Of a DNA stretch of 64,000 nucleotides, positions 63,701 to 64,000 are shown one piece after another. Each line of letters begins with the position of its first letter. The stretch's first letter is position 1. The stretch spans positions 310,001-374,000 of the forward strand of contig JANQJK010000016.1 in assembly GCA_028281665.1 (NCBI GenBank), read 5' to 3'. The stretch is from Hyphococcus sp. (GTDB taxonomy: Bacteria > Pseudomonadota > Alphaproteobacteria > Caulobacterales > Parvularculaceae). The notes below the pieces were generated by a model, which ran no database searches, was not told the origin of the DNA, and worked only from the letters and a program-made list of their open reading frames with translations. The position numbers were made by a program, and so were the translations under genes.

Positions 63701-64000
63701 GCGGTATAGGCCGCCGTTGTGGTGAGGAGATTCTCATTGACGGAAGCGCTTGCGCCGGAGGTAAAGACCGGATTGTTGTCGTTGAGGTCGTTGACGGTAA
63801 TCTGAACGTCCTGCGTTGTCGTGATCCCGCCGTCCGAAGCCTGTACGGTGATGTTGTAGAGATTGTCTGCGTTCGAATCTGTCGGCGTCTCGAAATCGGG
63901 CGCGATCTTGAAGGTAACGGCGCCGGTTGTTGCGTCGATATCGAAGCGAATGTTGTCGCCGCCCCCGGCGAGGGAATAGATAAGCGTATCGCTGTCGGCG
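60712..64000 (-). CDS. Very large secreted protein: cadherin-like, FG-GAP and RTX-type repeats (5' partial)
   Basis: The frame is open from 64000 down to the TAG at 60712-60714 (over 1095 residues) and starts outside the window; the first in-window GTG is not a real start. From the N-terminal side: two cadherin-like repeats (YSLAAGGDNDLFDIN, ATTGAVTFKTSPDFETP, ITVNDLNDNNPVF), then seven FG-GAP/VCBS blades each with SSAGDINGDGYDD-type Ca sites (an integrin-like seven-blade propeller), then RTX-like GGAGDDSITITG, and a C-terminal acidic EF-hand-like domain (VLDLGGDGLAFQTG, DLDADGFAEYTAW). No signal peptide is seen here. Type I secretion and a Ca-dependent adhesin role are likely; the transporter is not in the window. 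Confidence 0.85.
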   Translation of the reverse strand, partial: ADSDTLIYSLAGGGDNIRFDIDATTGAVTFKIAPDFETPTDSNADNLYNITVQASDGGITTTQDVQITVNDLNDNNPVFTSGASASVNENLLTTTAAYTAAATDADVSDTVTYSLAAGGDNDLFDINATTGAVTFKTSPDFETPADANGDNVYDITVEASDGTNATTQNVQITVNDVFEPAPVILTSTLNASQGFVIRGDAAGDIAGASVSSAGDINGDGYDDFIVGARLGDDAGFNNTGEAYVVFGKAGGFGTDVSGRQIIDLTALSSTDGFIIQGENVRYGEAGAGVSSAGDINGDGYDDIVVGATKAWGTVNNTGNGYVIFGKAGVFGTEVTTAGHARQVIDLGSLSAADGFVVRGETFGGNVGWDVSSAGDINGDGYDDVMIGSIRGSSPEGGTYIIFGKADGFGTAVSGRQVIDVNGLSAADGFIIIGDDTGDNAGTSVSSAGDINGDGYDDMIIGAHKANGDAGEAYVVFGGPGAFGNPDGAGRQIIDLTSLSAAEGFILQGSAAGDDAGQSVSSAGDINGDGFDDLIIGAPDGGSGAGETYVVYGKAGGFGSEVVTAGHARQVIDLASLSAADGFVVQGNGGDLGQSVSAAGDVNGDGFDDFIIGAPGIGGTPGEAYLVFGKAGLFGTDDAGRQVLTEGSLTEIDAFVIRAPSGPNTKLGDSVSAAGDINGDGFDDLIVGARSAGSTDVEGEAYVIYGGANVGGIVQISTADQTLTGTPGDDILIGAAGNDTINGVGAGDVARGGAGDDSITITGSSFTSVDGGTGNDTLHITGSAINLDIRASLLPSVESIETIFLDGANGTTLVLDELGVLNITEERENGIAILTVNGGGNDNVVFHGTNWSTGGTVVDGGITYNVWNKGNAQVRLEQGVLKLGDPIVLDLGGDGLAFQTGADSVRFDLDADGFAEYTAWPTAGDGVLVMDRDGSGAIENGREVLSEHFAWGGFTDSLDALKSLDENGDGVLDRNDNAFADLQVWNDLNQDGVSQTGELSSLDELAIRSFDLAAAMIEQSVDGQRIFAKSGAETNDGASIDFYAVMLASSASPMGDSEEPAPDAHPPADIYMINQPKAHEQTTLDTNLTAQEWIAA
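61930..63385 (-). repeat. Seven FG-GAP coding repeats
   Basis: A motif reading, on the plus strand, TCGTCATAACCGTCGCCGTT followed by GATGTCGCCGGCGG (with small changes) recurs seven times, near 61945, 62180, 62405, 62625, 62845, 63090 and 63325, at periods of about 217-245 bases. It is the codon version of the DINGDGYDD calcium loop. Very similar DNA copies allow recombination and copy-number change. Confidence 0.85.

Noticed and set aside
1-64000. CRISPR arrays, plasmid or phage replication origins
   Set aside because: No short regularly spaced repeats with unique spacers, cas genes, replication initiators or phage structural genes were seen. The only regular repeats are coding (CarD tail, FG-GAP blades).

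Overview
The window reads as a chromosomal segment of an alphaproteobacterium. Diagnostic gene sets are glyA-nrdR-nusB-thiL, bamE / cytochrome-bc1 chaperone / DUF177 / plsX / fabH / ihfA / merR, SUV3-type helicase / S4 / fdxA / carD, and single genes for MucR, an LdtR-type MarR protein, DUF2842 and CtaA. The mix (PutA, fatty-acid oxidation, a large TonB receptor, alpha-2-macroglobulin) suggests an aerobic, perhaps marine, Parvularculales- or Hyphomonadales-like organism; that placement is inference. Most of the window is ordinary high-GC core genome; the accessory-looking parts are 1-1237, 11286-15870 and 58388-64000.

Layout. 1-1237: the end of an unknown gene, then debris (broken ParE toxin, IS630 transposase tail, a large inverted repeat). 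1238-7034 (minus): LytTR response regulator, LytS-like kinase, and PutA without its usual DNA-binding domain. 7257-10680: fatty-acid beta-oxidation pair (thiolase, FadJ-like), followed by a frameshifted VOC protein. 11286-15870: a probable heme-acquisition locus: DUF6607 lipoprotein divergent from a FRAP/NPDL-type hemoglobin receptor over a Fur-like box, then three small unknown genes, the last resembling a degenerate cytochrome b561. 15990-24009: tRNA-Arg, then a translationally coupled alpha-2-macroglobulin / PBP1C / nuclease-like operon. 24006-29635 (minus): CarD with a histone-H1-like tail, ferredoxin, TerB-like, S4 protein, SUV3-like helicase.

29853-36745: rpmB, a VUT-like membrane protein, hemB, ldtR-like, mucR (variant zinc site), glyA, nrdR, nusB, thiL; the riboflavin genes often found between nrdR and nusB are missing. 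37034-40455: a large ATP-binding LuxR regulator and an alpha/beta hydrolase. 40489-45393: envelope, respiratory-assembly and lipid-synthesis block. 45411-52820: DUF2207/LemA pair, tRNA-Pro, a J-domain protein, heme A synthase, a phytase-like lipoprotein, and rplM-rpsI behind a perfect 18-bp palindrome. 53063-58115 (minus): a five-gene GST/GFA/SDR/HAD/AidB operon and rlmB.

58303-60533: tRNA-Tyr followed by a decayed copy of its own 3' end, the C-terminal remnant of a serine recombinase, and a hipBA toxin-antitoxin pair with operator-like repeats; this looks like the scar of an integrated element. 60712-64000 (minus): the C-terminal part of a very large secreted protein (cadherin-like repeats, seven FG-GAP blades, RTX-type repeats) that runs off the window.
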